DNA from: Psychroserpens sp. Hel_I_66
GTDB lineage: Bacteria; Bacteroidota; Bacteroidia; Flavobacteriales; Flavobacteriaceae
NCBI RefSeq assembly: GCF_000799465.1
Contig: NZ_JUGU01000001.1
Span: 3,778,991-3,842,990 of the forward strand
Length of the DNA stretch: 64,000 nt
Direction: 5' to 3'
Position numbers and translations under genes: made by a program. The number at the start of each line of letters is the position of its first letter. Position 1 is the stretch's first letter. The notes under the pieces were generated by a model that saw nothing but the letters and a program-made list of their open reading frames with translations, was not told where the DNA came from and made no database searches. This document shows, piece after piece, positions 38,899-47,873 of the stretch.

Positions 38899-40683
38899 TT
38901 AGAATGCAGTTGATACGTTTAAAGATAATCCTGTGTTTTCTGGTACAAACCTGCAAACACCTCCAACACAAAATAAACCACCACGCTGTCTTCCGTAGTT
39001 AAGGGCTACTCTTGTTGCTCCCTTGGTATAACTTCCACCAAAATTATAATAATGGTTTTGATCCTCTTCAATATCATTTCCGTAGTTATAAATATCAGCA
39101 ACGTAGAAAGCTAAATTACGATTGACCACATACTCTAATGTGCCTCCAGCCCAATTTTTATTGTCTTCTTTGGAAAATAGATGCTGAGCCTCAAGTCTTA
39201 TTGATTTGCCATAATCAAATTTTCTTGTTGTTTCAGCAACGATAATATTAGATGTTATGGCTTCATCATTAGGGATATATGAACCTTCAATTGCTAGGTT
39301 TTTATTGATTTTTAAGTTTTGATAGAATAAAACGCTACTCCAGTCTTTAGACCATTTTTTCTTAATTTCAAAATTGATGTCCTTGTAGAGTTTTTCTCCA
39401 AATTTTAAAAATTCAGCATCGTAAGTAGAATTGTCTTGGTTAAATGTTGCATCCAAAAGAGACCAGTAAGACATGTTACCGGTTATCTTGGTGCCATATT
39501 TACCTCCAATTGGAGATCCTTTCTTAAAGGTGTAATAGATATCTATTTGTCCGCCAATTTCCCCAGCTTGTCCTCCAAAATTTTGAATAAAAAGTGGAGA
39601 CTGTGCTTGGTACAAATATATGTTAGACAATGCGTAATCTTGCTGCTTTGTTAGTGCAGGTAAAAAATTTATACTTCCCATCCCAAAAGGATTGTTTCCA
39701 GGTTTTAGTAATTCTCTTTCAGAGAAAAAGGTCATGTTTTCCAAACGCCTAAACGTACTGGAGACACCAAAGCCTTTAACGGTGTAGCCTGTAGTGAATA
39801 AAAGTGCGCTACCATCAAAGTATTGTCCTTCAATAATATTTGGCTGGCCTATTGAGGCAGGAGTGTAGGATATGTCTTCACCTTTAATAGAGTATTCTGA
39901 ATTAATAAAAAATTTGCCAAAGTCAATATCAAATCTAAAGGCATAAGAATTTATTAATTCTGGGAAATCTGTATCGTCAAAAGTGTTTTCAGGGTCAAAT
40001 TCATCAACAGGGGGAGTGAAATCTTCACTCTTGCCAACATAACTTGCTCCAAAATTAAATCGAGATAAATTTTCAATATCTAAGACTTCTTTTAAGTCTA
40101 AGTTTAAATCTAATCCAAATACATCACCTTCAGAATGATCAAATCCAATTCTATTTTTCCCATATAAAGCAGTTAAATTTAAATAATTGGTTGGCATGTA
40201 TTTTATGCGTCCACCTCTTAAAGCATTATTAAGACCTAATTGTCGTTCTTCAAAAGCTCTTAATAATAATCCACTACCAAATTGCTCATAAAAATGGCCT
40301 GCAGTGATATCTAATTTTTCATTTCTAAAATTAATATAGTAGTTAGAGAGTTCAGTTCCTCTATACTCGGGGAAGTAGCTCAATAAAGGTAAAGGCTCGT
40401 AACTTTCTACTTGTACACCAATAGTGAAGTTTTTTAAGAAATTATAATCCAGTCTCAAATAACTGTTAGCTCTTAGATGTTTATTTTCCAAATCAAATTC
40501 TGGGATAGGATCTTCAAAGTCTCCTAAAACATTATCATTGACATACCATTGGGCATTGGATTCGAAACTACCCGTTAGATTATTTAAAAATTGATTAAAA
40601 ATAGTTTCTTTATCGCTCTCTGTTTCTTGAGAAAAACTAAATAGGGGAAGTATAAGCAAAAATAAAACCGTAGTTTTTTTCAT
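38899..40683 (-). CDS. Outer-membrane barrel protein, DUF6029-like
   Basis: A 594-residue protein with a signal peptide (TTVLFLLILPLFSFSQETES) and a long run of amphipathic beta strands (NFTIGVQVESYEPLP, LNLTALYGKNRIGFDHSEG, FGVSSTFRRLENMTFF, VALNYGRQRGGLFCVGGVCRF) ending in LSLNVSTAF with a C-terminal Phe, as expected of a barrel. It matches what I remember of DUF6029 proteins; function is unknown. Two Cys near the C-terminus (CVGGVC) are notable because a thiol-disulfide protein gene (TlpA-like) lies 50 bases upstream and an Omp28-like gene beyond it. Confidence 0.8.
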   Translation of the reverse strand: MKKTTVLFLLILPLFSFSQETESDKETIFNQFLNNLTGSFESNAQWYVNDNVLGDFEDPIPEFDLENKHLRANSYLRLDYNFLKNFTIGVQVESYEPLPLLSYFPEYRGTELSNYYINFRNEKLDITAGHFYEQFGSGLLLRAFEERQLGLNNALRGGRIKYMPTNYLNLTALYGKNRIGFDHSEGDVFGLDLNLDLKEVLDIENLSRFNFGASYVGKSEDFTPPVDEFDPENTFDDTDFPELINSYAFRFDIDFGKFFINSEYSIKGEDISYTPASIGQPNIIEGQYFDGSALLFTTGYTVKGFGVSSTFRRLENMTFFSERELLKPGNNPFGMGSINFLPALTKQQDYALSNIYLYQAQSPLFIQNFGGQAGEIGGQIDIYYTFKKGSPIGGKYGTKITGNMSYWSLLDATFNQDNSTYDAEFLKFGEKLYKDINFEIKKKWSKDWSSVLFYQNLKINKNLAIEGSYIPNDEAITSNIIVAETTRKFDYGKSIRLEAQHLFSKEDNKNWAGGTLEYVVNRNLAFYVADIYNYGNDIEEDQNHYYNFGGSYTKGATRVALNYGRQRGGLFCVGGVCRFVPENTGLSLNVSTAF

Positions 40684-40733
40684 GATTAGGTTGTTGATTA
40701 GTTAGAAAGGGTTGATTTGTTAATTGTTGAGAA

Positions 40734-41213
40734 TTATGAGTGTTTTTTGATTTCTTCAAAAAGTTCATTTTCTGATCCAGGAGTATATCCTGAATGTCTA
40801 TATAAAATTTTACCGTCTTTAACTATTAATGTAACTGGTATTGTTGCTGCTCCTAATTCCCTTTTTAGATCGTTATTAGTATCTAATAAAATCTCAAAAT
40901 CCCAGGCTTTGCCATTTACTAAAGGTTTTACCCTGCTTACTGTTCTTGAATCATCAACAGAAATCGCATACAATTTTACATTAGTTTCATCAATCCAATC
41001 ATCATAAACTTCATTGATAGCATCTAATTCATTCTTACATGGAACACACCAAGTTGCCCAAAGTGATATAACCACTAATTGATCTTTAGAAATGTCTTCT
41101 AGTTCAACATTTTTGCCATCTAAGTTTTTCAACTGCATTCTTGGTAATTCATCCTGTGAGAACGATAAGCCTGTAATGGAAAGTGTAAGTAATAATGTAA
41201 TTAGGGATTTCAT
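40734..41213 (-). CDS. TlpA-family thiol-disulfide oxidoreductase
   Basis: A periplasmic thioredoxin-fold protein of 159 residues with a signal peptide (SLITLLLTLSITGLSFSQDE). The active site is SLWATWCVPCKNELDAI (WCVPC), followed by the cis-Pro region ATIPVTLIVKDG. I chose the ATG at 41213 since it starts directly with the signal peptide; an ATG at 41246 would add 11 residues before it. It probably reduces or reshuffles disulfides in exported proteins; its neighbours, an outer-membrane protein with CVGGVC and an Omp28-like lipoprotein, are candidate clients. Confidence 0.92.
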   Translation of the reverse strand: MKSLITLLLTLSITGLSFSQDELPRMQLKNLDGKNVELEDISKDQLVVISLWATWCVPCKNELDAINEVYDDWIDETNVKLYAISVDDSRTVSRVKPLVNGKAWDFEILLDTNNDLKRELGAATIPVTLIVKDGKILYRHSGYTPGSENELFEEIKKHS

Positions 41214-41384
41214 AGTTTTAAATTTTTTGATAAATATATTAAACAATGTTTGCTTTTTGTATAATAATCGTCATAATTAGTTCATTAATTTTCAAACTCT
41301 ATGCCATAATCTTAAATAAAATGAAATATATTTTTATATTCGTAAACTAATAATTTAATTCTAAACATTTCAAATTCAATTACT

Positions 41385-42659
41385 ATGAAACTCAAAAATT
41401 ACGCTAAAGTTTTCCTGTTCGTTTTAACAGCTGCATTATTTTCATGTGGTGGTTCAGATGATGGTTCTGGGGCTGCAAGTTCTATAACTGTAACAGCAAA
41501 TTCCTCATCTGTTTTTGTGGGTGAATCGGTGACCTTTACGGTTACAAATAATTTAGGGAACAATGTGACTTCAGGTTCAGTTCTAGAAGTTAATGGTGAA
41601 TCAATATCAAACCCTTATGCATTTGATACAACAGGAAGCTTTCAGGTTACAGCAACAAATGGAGGTTTGACAAGTTCTATTACAATTTCTGTGCAAGCAG
41701 TACCTGTTCCTAGCTCAATAACTTTGTCTACGAACAGTGATTCCTTTTGGTTTGATGACGGTCAAACATCACTATTGGTACTTACTGATTTGGGATATGA
41801 AGTTACACTGCAATCTACTATGATTGCTGAATCAGGTACAGTAACAAATCCTGTAAGTTTTGATAATCCAGGAACTTACAACGTAGTTGCAACCTATACC
41901 TTAGAAAATGGTACGGTACTAACCTCTAATACAGTTCAATTAAAAGCTGTAGAGTCTACGCATAGTACTAAAGTAATGATTGAAGATTATACTGGAACAT
42001 GGTGTCAATATTGTCCTAGATTAGCTTATGCTGTTGAACAAGCAGTTCAAGCAAATAGTAATATCATTCCTGTAGCTATACACGATGATAATGAAATGTT
42101 ATTTCCATTTGCAACTCAAATGGAAAGTGCTTTTGGAGTTACTGGTTTCCCTTCAGGAAGATTAAATAGAACAATCAATTGGAACGAATCAACTAGCCAA
42201 CCTGTTTCTCTATTAAGTAATAGACAAAATATGGGGTTAGCAATTAATTCATCTATTCAGGGTGGTACAATAACTGCAGAAGTAAAAGTTCACTATGATT
42301 TAAAAGTAAATTCTCAAAATAGATTAGTCGTATACTTATTAGAGAATGGTCTAGTTTATCCTCAAGTTAATTTTTATAATACAGATCCTTCTAGTCCTTT
42401 TTACCAACAAGGAAATCCTATTCCAGATTTTGTACATGACCATACAGCTCGAACCGTTTTTACAGGTATCTTTGGAGATGATATTCCAGCAGCTCAATCT
42501 GTCACAGGTAACACTTATACAGCAAATTATAACGTTTCTGTACCGTCTAGTGTTCAAAACACAGCTAATTTAGAGCTTGTGGCTTTCGTGGTTGGTCCAG
42601 ATAATAAAGTATTAAATGTTCAAAAAGCAGATTTAGGAGAGAATAAAGATTTCGATTAA
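41385..42659 (+). CDS. Omp28-like lipoprotein with thioredoxin-like WCxxC domain
   Basis: A 424-residue lipoprotein (signal VFLFVLTAALFSCGGSDDG, lipidated Cys at 21). Two immunoglobulin-like/PKD-like repeats (SITVTANSSSVFVGESVTF, and TLSTNSDSFWFDDG) fill about residues 30-190. The Omp28 domain then begins with VMIEDYTGTWCQYCPRLAYAVEQ, a CxxC motif in thioredoxin-like context, and FGVTGFPSGRLNRT as the cis-Pro loop. Omp28 is a major surface protein in Porphyromonas; its role is unclear. It diverges from the TlpA-like gene. Confidence 0.88.
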   Translation: MKLKNYAKVFLFVLTAALFSCGGSDDGSGAASSITVTANSSSVFVGESVTFTVTNNLGNNVTSGSVLEVNGESISNPYAFDTTGSFQVTATNGGLTSSITISVQAVPVPSSITLSTNSDSFWFDDGQTSLLVLTDLGYEVTLQSTMIAESGTVTNPVSFDNPGTYNVVATYTLENGTVLTSNTVQLKAVESTHSTKVMIEDYTGTWCQYCPRLAYAVEQAVQANSNIIPVAIHDDNEMLFPFATQMESAFGVTGFPSGRLNRTINWNESTSQPVSLLSNRQNMGLAINSSIQGGTITAEVKVHYDLKVNSQNRLVVYLLENGLVYPQVNFYNTDPSSPFYQQGNPIPDFVHDHTARTVFTGIFGDDIPAAQSVTGNTYTANYNVSVPSSVQNTANLELVAFVVGPDNKVLNVQKADLGENKDFD

Positions 42660-42679
42660 ATAAGATAAAATAAATAATA

Positions 42680-42708
42680 AAAAAGCCAGATATTTAGTCT
42701 GGCTTTTT
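42680..42708 (+). terminator. Terminator of the Omp28-like gene
   Basis: An 11-bp stem (AAAAAGCCAGA / TCTGGCTTTTT) with a 7-base loop and a T run, 20 bases after the stop. Confidence 0.85.
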
Positions 42709-42798
42709 TTATTCTGAATTTTTAAAACAAAATCTAATTAAATTTTTATTAAAAAATTTGTTCTAAGGTATGGAGCAACTTTAAAAAAAATTCAAATA

Positions 42799-42832
42799 AA
42801 AAATCCTCAGACTTTACAGTTTGAGGATTTTT
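42799..42832 (-). terminator. Terminator of pruA
   Basis: A 14-bp stem with one G-T pair (left arm 42799-42812, right arm 42819-42832) and a 6-base loop, T run on the minus strand, 20 bases after the pruA stop. Confidence 0.8.
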
Positions 42833-42851
42833 ATTTTAACAGAGATAATAA

Positions 42852-44477
42852 TTATCCTAAAAACGGATAACGATAATCAGTTGGTGTTACAAATGTTTCT
42901 TTTATCATTCTTGGAGATACCCAACGTAATAAATTAAGTGCGCTACCAGCTTTATCATTTGTTCCAGATGCTCTTGCACCTCCAAAAGGTTGTTGTCCAA
43001 CAACTGCACCAGTAGGTTTATCATTGATGTAGAAGTTACCCGCACAGTTTTGTAATGCTTTTGTAGCTTGTTGTATCGCATATCTATCTGTTGCCAAAAT
43101 GGCTCCAGTTAGCGCGTATTCGCTAGTTTCGTCAACTAGTGTTAAGGTTTCAGCATATTTGTCTTCATCATACACATAAATCGTGATGACAGGTCCAAAT
43201 AATTCGGTACACATCGTTGTGTATTTTGGGTCTTTTGTGACAATTACTGTAGGCTCTATAAAGTACCCTTTGCTTTTATCGTAGTTTCCACCAACGATGA
43301 TTTCAGCATCAGTATCAGATTTAGCTTGATCAATAAATTTTGCCAGTTTATCAAAAGAACCTTCATGGATCACTGCAGTAACAAAATTATTCGTGTCTTC
43401 CGGAGAACCCATTTTAAAAGATTTTACATCTTTAATTACGCGTTCTTTAACTTCGTCCCATAAATTTGATGGTACATAAGCTCTAGAGGCTGCACTACAT
43501 TTTTGACCTTGAAACTCAAAAGCACCTCTGGAAATAGCAGTGGCTACTTGTATTGGGTTCGCAGTTTTATGAGCTACGATAAAATCTTTACCACCAGTTT
43601 CACCAACAATTCTTGGGTATGTTTTGTAGTTATGGATGTTATTTCCTATTTTTTTCCAAAGTTCTTTAAAGATATATGTAGAACCTGTAAAATGCAATCC
43701 AGAAAAGTCTGGGCTGTCCATTACAGTATCTGTAATCATTTCAGGATCACCAAACACGACGTTAATAACTCCAGCAGGAACTCCAGCTTCCTTAAAGACA
43801 TCCATAATTACTTTTGCTGAAAATATCTGACTATCACTAGGCTTCCAAACCACAACATTACCCATCATTGCCATACATGCAGGAAGATTTCCAGCAATAG
43901 CAGTGAAATTGAAAGGTGTTACAGCATATACAAATCCTTCAAGCGGACGATACTCTAATCTATTCCATGCATCACTCGTGCTCTCTGGCTGTTCATGATA
44001 AATATCGGTCATAAACTGAACATTGAAACGCAAAAAATCAATCAGCTCACAAGCAGCATCAATTTCAGCTTGATGCACCGTTTTGGATTGTGCGATCATT
44101 GTTGCAGCATTTATTTTTGCTCTATAAGGTCCAGCAATTAATTCCGCAGCTTTCAAAAAGATTCCAGCACGTTGTTCCCAAGGTAGTTGGGACCATTCTT
44201 TTCTAGCCTCTAATGCAGTGGCAATGGCATCTTCCACATGAGTTTTTTCAGCTAAATGGTAGTTTCCAACCACATGCTGGTGATCATGGGGAGCAGACAT
44301 CGTTTTTGTGTTTCCTGTCTTAACATCCTTACCGTTTATATATAAAGGAACGTCAATTTTACTGTTCCACATATCTTTGTAAGCTTCTAAAACTGCTTCA
44401 CGTTCTTGAGAACCTGGAGCATATGATTTTACAGGCTCATTTATTGCTATTGGTACATTGAAAAATCCTTTTCCCAT
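42852..44477 (-). CDS. pruA: L-glutamate gamma-semialdehyde (1-pyrroline-5-carboxylate) dehydrogenase
   Basis: An aldehyde dehydrogenase of 541 residues, ALDH4-like, as long as the mitochondrial type. Blocks: FNVPIAINEPVKSYAPGS at the start (typical of this family), FVYAVTPFNFTAIAGNLPA, GVINVVFGDPEMI, LHFTGSTYIFKELWK, RIVGETGGKDFIV (catalytic Glu), FEFQGQKCSAASRAYVP (catalytic Cys) and PFGGARASGTNDKAG. It oxidises glutamate semialdehyde to glutamate in proline catabolism, the reverse direction of proCBA. No PutA/proline dehydrogenase gene is in the window. Confidence 0.96.
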   Translation of the reverse strand: MGKGFFNVPIAINEPVKSYAPGSQEREAVLEAYKDMWNSKIDVPLYINGKDVKTGNTKTMSAPHDHQHVVGNYHLAEKTHVEDAIATALEARKEWSQLPWEQRAGIFLKAAELIAGPYRAKINAATMIAQSKTVHQAEIDAACELIDFLRFNVQFMTDIYHEQPESTSDAWNRLEYRPLEGFVYAVTPFNFTAIAGNLPACMAMMGNVVVWKPSDSQIFSAKVIMDVFKEAGVPAGVINVVFGDPEMITDTVMDSPDFSGLHFTGSTYIFKELWKKIGNNIHNYKTYPRIVGETGGKDFIVAHKTANPIQVATAISRGAFEFQGQKCSAASRAYVPSNLWDEVKERVIKDVKSFKMGSPEDTNNFVTAVIHEGSFDKLAKFIDQAKSDTDAEIIVGGNYDKSKGYFIEPTVIVTKDPKYTTMCTELFGPVITIYVYDEDKYAETLTLVDETSEYALTGAILATDRYAIQQATKALQNCAGNFYINDKPTGAVVGQQPFGGARASGTNDKAGSALNLLRWVSPRMIKETFVTPTDYRYPFLG

Positions 44478-44518
44478 CTTTTATTTTTGTTTATAAATTC
44501 GTAATTATTTTGAAGATG

Positions 44519-44526
44519 CAAAGTTA
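44519..44526 (-). promoter_or_regulatory. Promoter -7 element of pruA
   Basis: Reads TAACTTTG on the minus strand, about 42 bases before the pruA start. Confidence 0.4.
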
Positions 44527-44616
44527 CGATATTTTCACGACTATTAAATTAATCACTATTAAAACAAGGTTAAAAGTCATGGCAATTTTTTGTAAGTTGT
44601 ACGCTTTAAATTTTAT

Positions 44617-45633
44617 ATGAACGACGCAATAATTCTTACTCTCGCCTATCCCGAAACTATTGTTTCTCATGCTGAAGAATGGTACTCTAAATTTTTAAGG
44701 TTTTTTTTCATCGGAAGTAAAAAACATGTGAGAGCAGGTCACGCAGCTTTGGTTCTAATTGATAAGTCAACAGGGGTTTTAGAATACCATGACTTCGGAA
44801 GATATATCACGCCTTCTCCCAACGGAAGGGTTCGCGGGCGTGAGACAGACTTTGAACTGGATTTTCCAATTTCCGCAGAAATAAAGAAAGATAAGATTGA
44901 AAACCTAGACGAGATCCTAAAATTTTTGGCAACACATCCCAAATTAACTCATGGTGATGGGCTACTTTATGCATCGGTTTGCAATGCCATTGACTATAAA
45001 AAAGCGAGAACACACATAACAGCAATGCAAAAAAAAAGTTTTGTTAGATATGCTGCTTTTGTAAAAGATGCCTGTAATTGTGCTCGTTTTGTAACCGATG
45101 CCTTGATTGCCAGTGTTACAGACAAAACGATTAAAACCAAACTCATAAGATCCAAAAATTTCACCCCAAGTACAATTGGTAATGTGGTAATCGCAGATAC
45201 TGAAAAAAATGTTTTTGTGGTTTCTGAAAATGGAGAGATACAGGGTTTTAAATCTAGCGTAAGTCGGGAAAACAGGCGTTTGTTTTTAGATATTCTTAAA
45301 GGTTATAGCCCAAGTTTGATAGGGACGCTAAAGCCAAAGCATAACAATGAAAAAGAAGATCACGCACAATGGTTAAGTGGTATTGCTGCTGGTGCATGGT
45401 TTGAAATTTACGATACGGGAAGTGAAACCGAATACAGATACAGACGTATTTCTCCCTATGGAAATGTAGATTGCGACGCTGTTTATGCCATAGATAAAAA
45501 GGGATTTAATATAAAATCAAATTATCAATTTGTGCATTATTCAAACTGTAGATTCTTTCATATCGAGCAAAACAATACAAAGTATAGATTTCATTACTTG
45601 AAAGATTTCTTTTTGGATTTAAGTAAAAAGTAA
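44617..45633 (+). CDS. DUF6695-like protein, possible permuted papain-like fold
   Basis: A 338-residue cytoplasmic protein; I recall the opening MNDAIILTLAYPETIV and EYHDFGRYITP from the flavobacterial family DUF6695. The N-terminal domain contains VRAGHAALVLID (conserved His) and, about 100 residues later, DACNCARFVTDALIAS (conserved Cys), an order and spacing like the His/Cys pair of permuted NlpC/P60 (YiiX-like) proteins. The C-terminal third (AQWLSGIAAGAWFEIYDTGSETEYRYRRIS) is beta-rich. Catalytic function is only a suggestion. The stop codon lies in the first units of a heptanucleotide tandem repeat. Confidence 0.75.
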   Translation: MNDAIILTLAYPETIVSHAEEWYSKFLRFFFIGSKKHVRAGHAALVLIDKSTGVLEYHDFGRYITPSPNGRVRGRETDFELDFPISAEIKKDKIENLDEILKFLATHPKLTHGDGLLYASVCNAIDYKKARTHITAMQKKSFVRYAAFVKDACNCARFVTDALIASVTDKTIKTKLIRSKNFTPSTIGNVVIADTEKNVFVVSENGEIQGFKSSVSRENRRLFLDILKGYSPSLIGTLKPKHNNEKEDHAQWLSGIAAGAWFEIYDTGSETEYRYRRISPYGNVDCDAVYAIDKKGFNIKSNYQFVHYSNCRFFHIEQNNTKYRFHYLKDFFLDLSKK

Positions 45634-45713
45634 AAAGTAAAAAGTAAAAAGTAAAAAGTAAAAAGTGAAAAGTGAAAAGTGAAAAGTGAAAAGTGAAAAG
45701 TGAAAAGTGAAAA
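45623..45713 (+). repeat. Heptanucleotide array: 6 x GTAAAAA then 7 x GTGAAAA
   Basis: Thirteen 7-base units with no interruption; the first six read GTAAAAA and the last seven GTGAAAA, so the variant units are cleanly grouped. The array begins inside the last codons of the upstream gene and supplies its stop codon. Confidence 0.95.
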
Positions 45714-45871
45714 GGATAATACAAAAAAGATTTTGAAGTTTTTAATTAAATAGAAGTATTCAAAAATTATTATGTTTTGAGTCTTTAACCTTTATTATAA
45801 AAAAAGAACTATATAAAATTTTGGAAAAGAAGATCTACAGTTAGATTAAAGGAAATAATTTTTTAATTAAA

Positions 45872-45920
45872 GTCTAAAGTCTAAAGTCTAAAGTCTAAAG
45901 TCTAAAGTCTAAAGTCTAAG
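45872..45920 (+). repeat. Heptanucleotide array: 7 x GTCTAAA
   Basis: Seven 7-base units between the first array and apaG, 160 bases from it, with the same period but a different unit. The DNA between the arrays (45714-45871) is AT-rich and shows no gene or hairpin that I can support. Confidence 0.95.
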
Positions 45921-45926
45921 ATAAAA

Positions 45927-46313
45927 TTAATTAAGGGCAAAAGGAGCACTCAACTTAAACGTAGGAATAATGACCTTAAATTTATTGGTGTTTGTGAAGT
46001 TGACCATATTATAATGACCTTGCATGGCGCCAAAAGGAGAGGTTAATAAACAACCAGAATTATAAGTGTGGGATTCTCCAGGTTTTAAAACGGGCTTTTT
46101 GCCAATCACCCCTTCGCCATCAACAATCTCTTCATTGTTAAGTGCATCAAGAATTCTCCAGTGCCTAGAGTTTAATTGAACAGAATCTTTACTTTGGTTC
46201 TCTATGGTTACTTTATAGCCAAATGCGAAGTGCACTTTATAATTTTTATAAAATGTACCTTCAAATGTTGTTTCAACAGAAATCTTTATGCCACTTGTAA
46301 CTTGTTGTACCAT
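45927..46313 (-). CDS. apaG: ApaG/DUF525 protein
   Basis: A 128-residue FN3-like beta-sandwich protein of the ApaG family. Blocks: ISVETTFEGTFYKNYKVHFAFGYKVTIENQSKDSVQLNSRHWRI (in parts), EEIVDGEGVIGKKPVLKPGESHTYNSGCLLTSPFGAMQGHY. ApaG has been linked to cobalt/magnesium efflux phenotypes and binds pyrophosphate compounds; the mechanism is unclear. It is close to the heptanucleotide array, which starts 7 bases after its stop codon. Confidence 0.94.
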   Translation of the reverse strand: MVQQVTSGIKISVETTFEGTFYKNYKVHFAFGYKVTIENQSKDSVQLNSRHWRILDALNNEEIVDGEGVIGKKPVLKPGESHTYNSGCLLTSPFGAMQGHYNMVNFTNTNKFKVIIPTFKLSAPFALN

Positions 46314-46335
46314 GTTCTAATCCCAATAGTTGCTA

Positions 46336-46343
46336 CAAAAATA
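46336..46343 (-). promoter_or_regulatory. Promoter -7 element of apaG
   Basis: Reads TATTTTTG on the minus strand, 23 bases before the apaG start. Confidence 0.45.
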
Positions 46344-46416
46344 AATAATTTTATAGTAAAACGATTGCTTTTTGGGAATAATGCATATTTTTAACATTTT
46401 AGGAAAATTCTTTCGA

Positions 46417-47787
46417 TTAATTGATTAAATTCTCAGATGAAATCACAAATTTCTCGATGGTTTTGAAAAAGTTGGTGATGTCTTCTTTCTTTAAGATGCT
46501 ATTTATGGTTACCATTCTCACAAATTCTTGATTTTTAAAGTTTCCGAAGCCAACCATTAATTGGGATTGTTCATAAAGCGCTGTACATAATGTATTCGCA
46601 GGTATATCTTTATAGTTAAAACATACCGATATGGAATCATCAAAACTGTAAAGTGTGTAGTCTGGATGATTGGTGATGTAGTTGCGAGCAAATTTCGCTA
46701 GATTAAATTGATGGTCGACAATTTTTTCTAAACCTTTATTCCCAACAGATTTCCATAGTGTCCAAAGCTTTAAGGCATCGTTTCTGCGACCGCATTGTAT
46801 TGAGGTTTTACCAAGGTTGAACTCATCATCGTTGGTTTGGTAAAGATATTCCGCTTCATTAGAAAATGATTTTTTGAGATGTTCTTTGTTTTGAGTGACT
46901 ATAACAGAACAACTCAGCGGAGTGCCCAGCATTTTATGGGCATTGACGCTAAAAGAGTCCGTAAGTTCTATACCATTAACTAAATGTTTGTAGGCTTCGC
47001 TAAAAATAACTGCTCCACAATAGGCACCGTCCAAATGAAGCCATAAACCGTATTTTTTGCAAACTTTACTTATACTTTTTACATCATCAAAGGCACCTAA
47101 TACAGTGGTTCCTGCGGTGGCATTTACGAAAAACGGTTGGTAGCCTTGGTCTTTGTCTATCTGGATTTGCTGATCTAGATGACTTGAAAGCATTTCTCCC
47201 TTATCATTTGTTTTTATAGCTCTTACTTGATCGCGTCCAACGCCTATAAAAGAAGCATTTTTTGCGATTGAGTAATGCGAAGCTTCCGAAGTGTAAAGTG
47301 TCATTTTATTTGTAATCCCTTCAGTTCTTGCTTTGGGGTTGTATTTGTCTCTAGCCATTAAAACAGCCATATAATTACTCATAGAACCACCTGGGGCAAA
47401 AGTGCCATCGGCAGTTTTAGGATAACCTATCATATCACAAATTTTGTGAAGAATTGTTTTTTCAATGCCAACCTGAGGTCCTGCAACTTTATAGGTATAC
47501 ATGCTGTTATTAAGCATTACAGCCAACAGATCACCAAGTGTAGCTCTGTCTATTCGACCACCAAATAACTGATTGAAAAAGGATGTTGAAGCGGTTTTTG
47601 GAGTGCTTTTAATGATATCCTTTAGTGTCTTTATAAAATCCTCATCTATAGTTGGCTCGTCATCTAAGCTTAGATTTAGAGTCTCATAGAGTTTAGAAGT
47701 GTCAATTGGAGTGGCTACAGGATTGTTTTTTTCTTCGGAAATTAGAAATTCTGCAAGCTCTGTAAATAATTTAAGGTTGTTATGCAT
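46417..47787 (-). CDS. Group II PLP-dependent decarboxylase, candidate cysteine sulfinate decarboxylase
   Basis: A 456-residue glutamate-decarboxylase-like enzyme. Blocks: FAPGGSMSNYMAVLMARDKYNP, YTSEASHYSIAKNASFIGVG, FVNATAGTTVLGAFDDVKSI, WLHLDGAYCGAVIFSE and DSFSVNAHKMLGTPLSCSVI, whose Lys in the NAHK motif binds PLP. The group acts on acidic or aromatic amino acids (glutamate, aspartate, cysteine sulfinate, diaminobutyrate). The divergent neighbour, 86 bases away, is a cysteine dioxygenase, whose product is cysteine sulfinate; decarboxylation to hypotaurine is therefore the best guess. Aspartate 1-decarboxylase is the main alternative. Confidence 0.85.
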   Translation of the reverse strand: MHNNLKLFTELAEFLISEEKNNPVATPIDTSKLYETLNLSLDDEPTIDEDFIKTLKDIIKSTPKTASTSFFNQLFGGRIDRATLGDLLAVMLNNSMYTYKVAGPQVGIEKTILHKICDMIGYPKTADGTFAPGGSMSNYMAVLMARDKYNPKARTEGITNKMTLYTSEASHYSIAKNASFIGVGRDQVRAIKTNDKGEMLSSHLDQQIQIDKDQGYQPFFVNATAGTTVLGAFDDVKSISKVCKKYGLWLHLDGAYCGAVIFSEAYKHLVNGIELTDSFSVNAHKMLGTPLSCSVIVTQNKEHLKKSFSNEAEYLYQTNDDEFNLGKTSIQCGRRNDALKLWTLWKSVGNKGLEKIVDHQFNLAKFARNYITNHPDYTLYSFDDSISVCFNYKDIPANTLCTALYEQSQLMVGFGNFKNQEFVRMVTINSILKKEDITNFFKTIEKFVISSENLIN

Positions 47788-47804
47788 ATGTTAAGTGAAC
47801 GCTT

Positions 47805-47812
47805 TAATTTTG
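47805..47812 (+). promoter_or_regulatory. Candidate promoter -7 element of the cysteine dioxygenase
   Basis: TAATTTTG in the 86-bp divergent gap, 61 bases before the CDO start. Confidence 0.35.
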
Positions 47813-47873
47813 GGTTTTGTAAATTTATTCCTATTTTCTCGAAATCTTAAATAAATATCCTTTTAAATATAAA

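Noticed and set aside
45506..45724. A minus-strand frame reading a Phe/Leu/Thr-rich repeat
   Set aside because: It is only a translation of the heptanucleotide array and overlaps the end of a real gene.
45623..45920. Possible CRISPR array from the repeat arrays
   Set aside because: Units are 7 bases and contiguous, with no spacers and no cas genes in the window.
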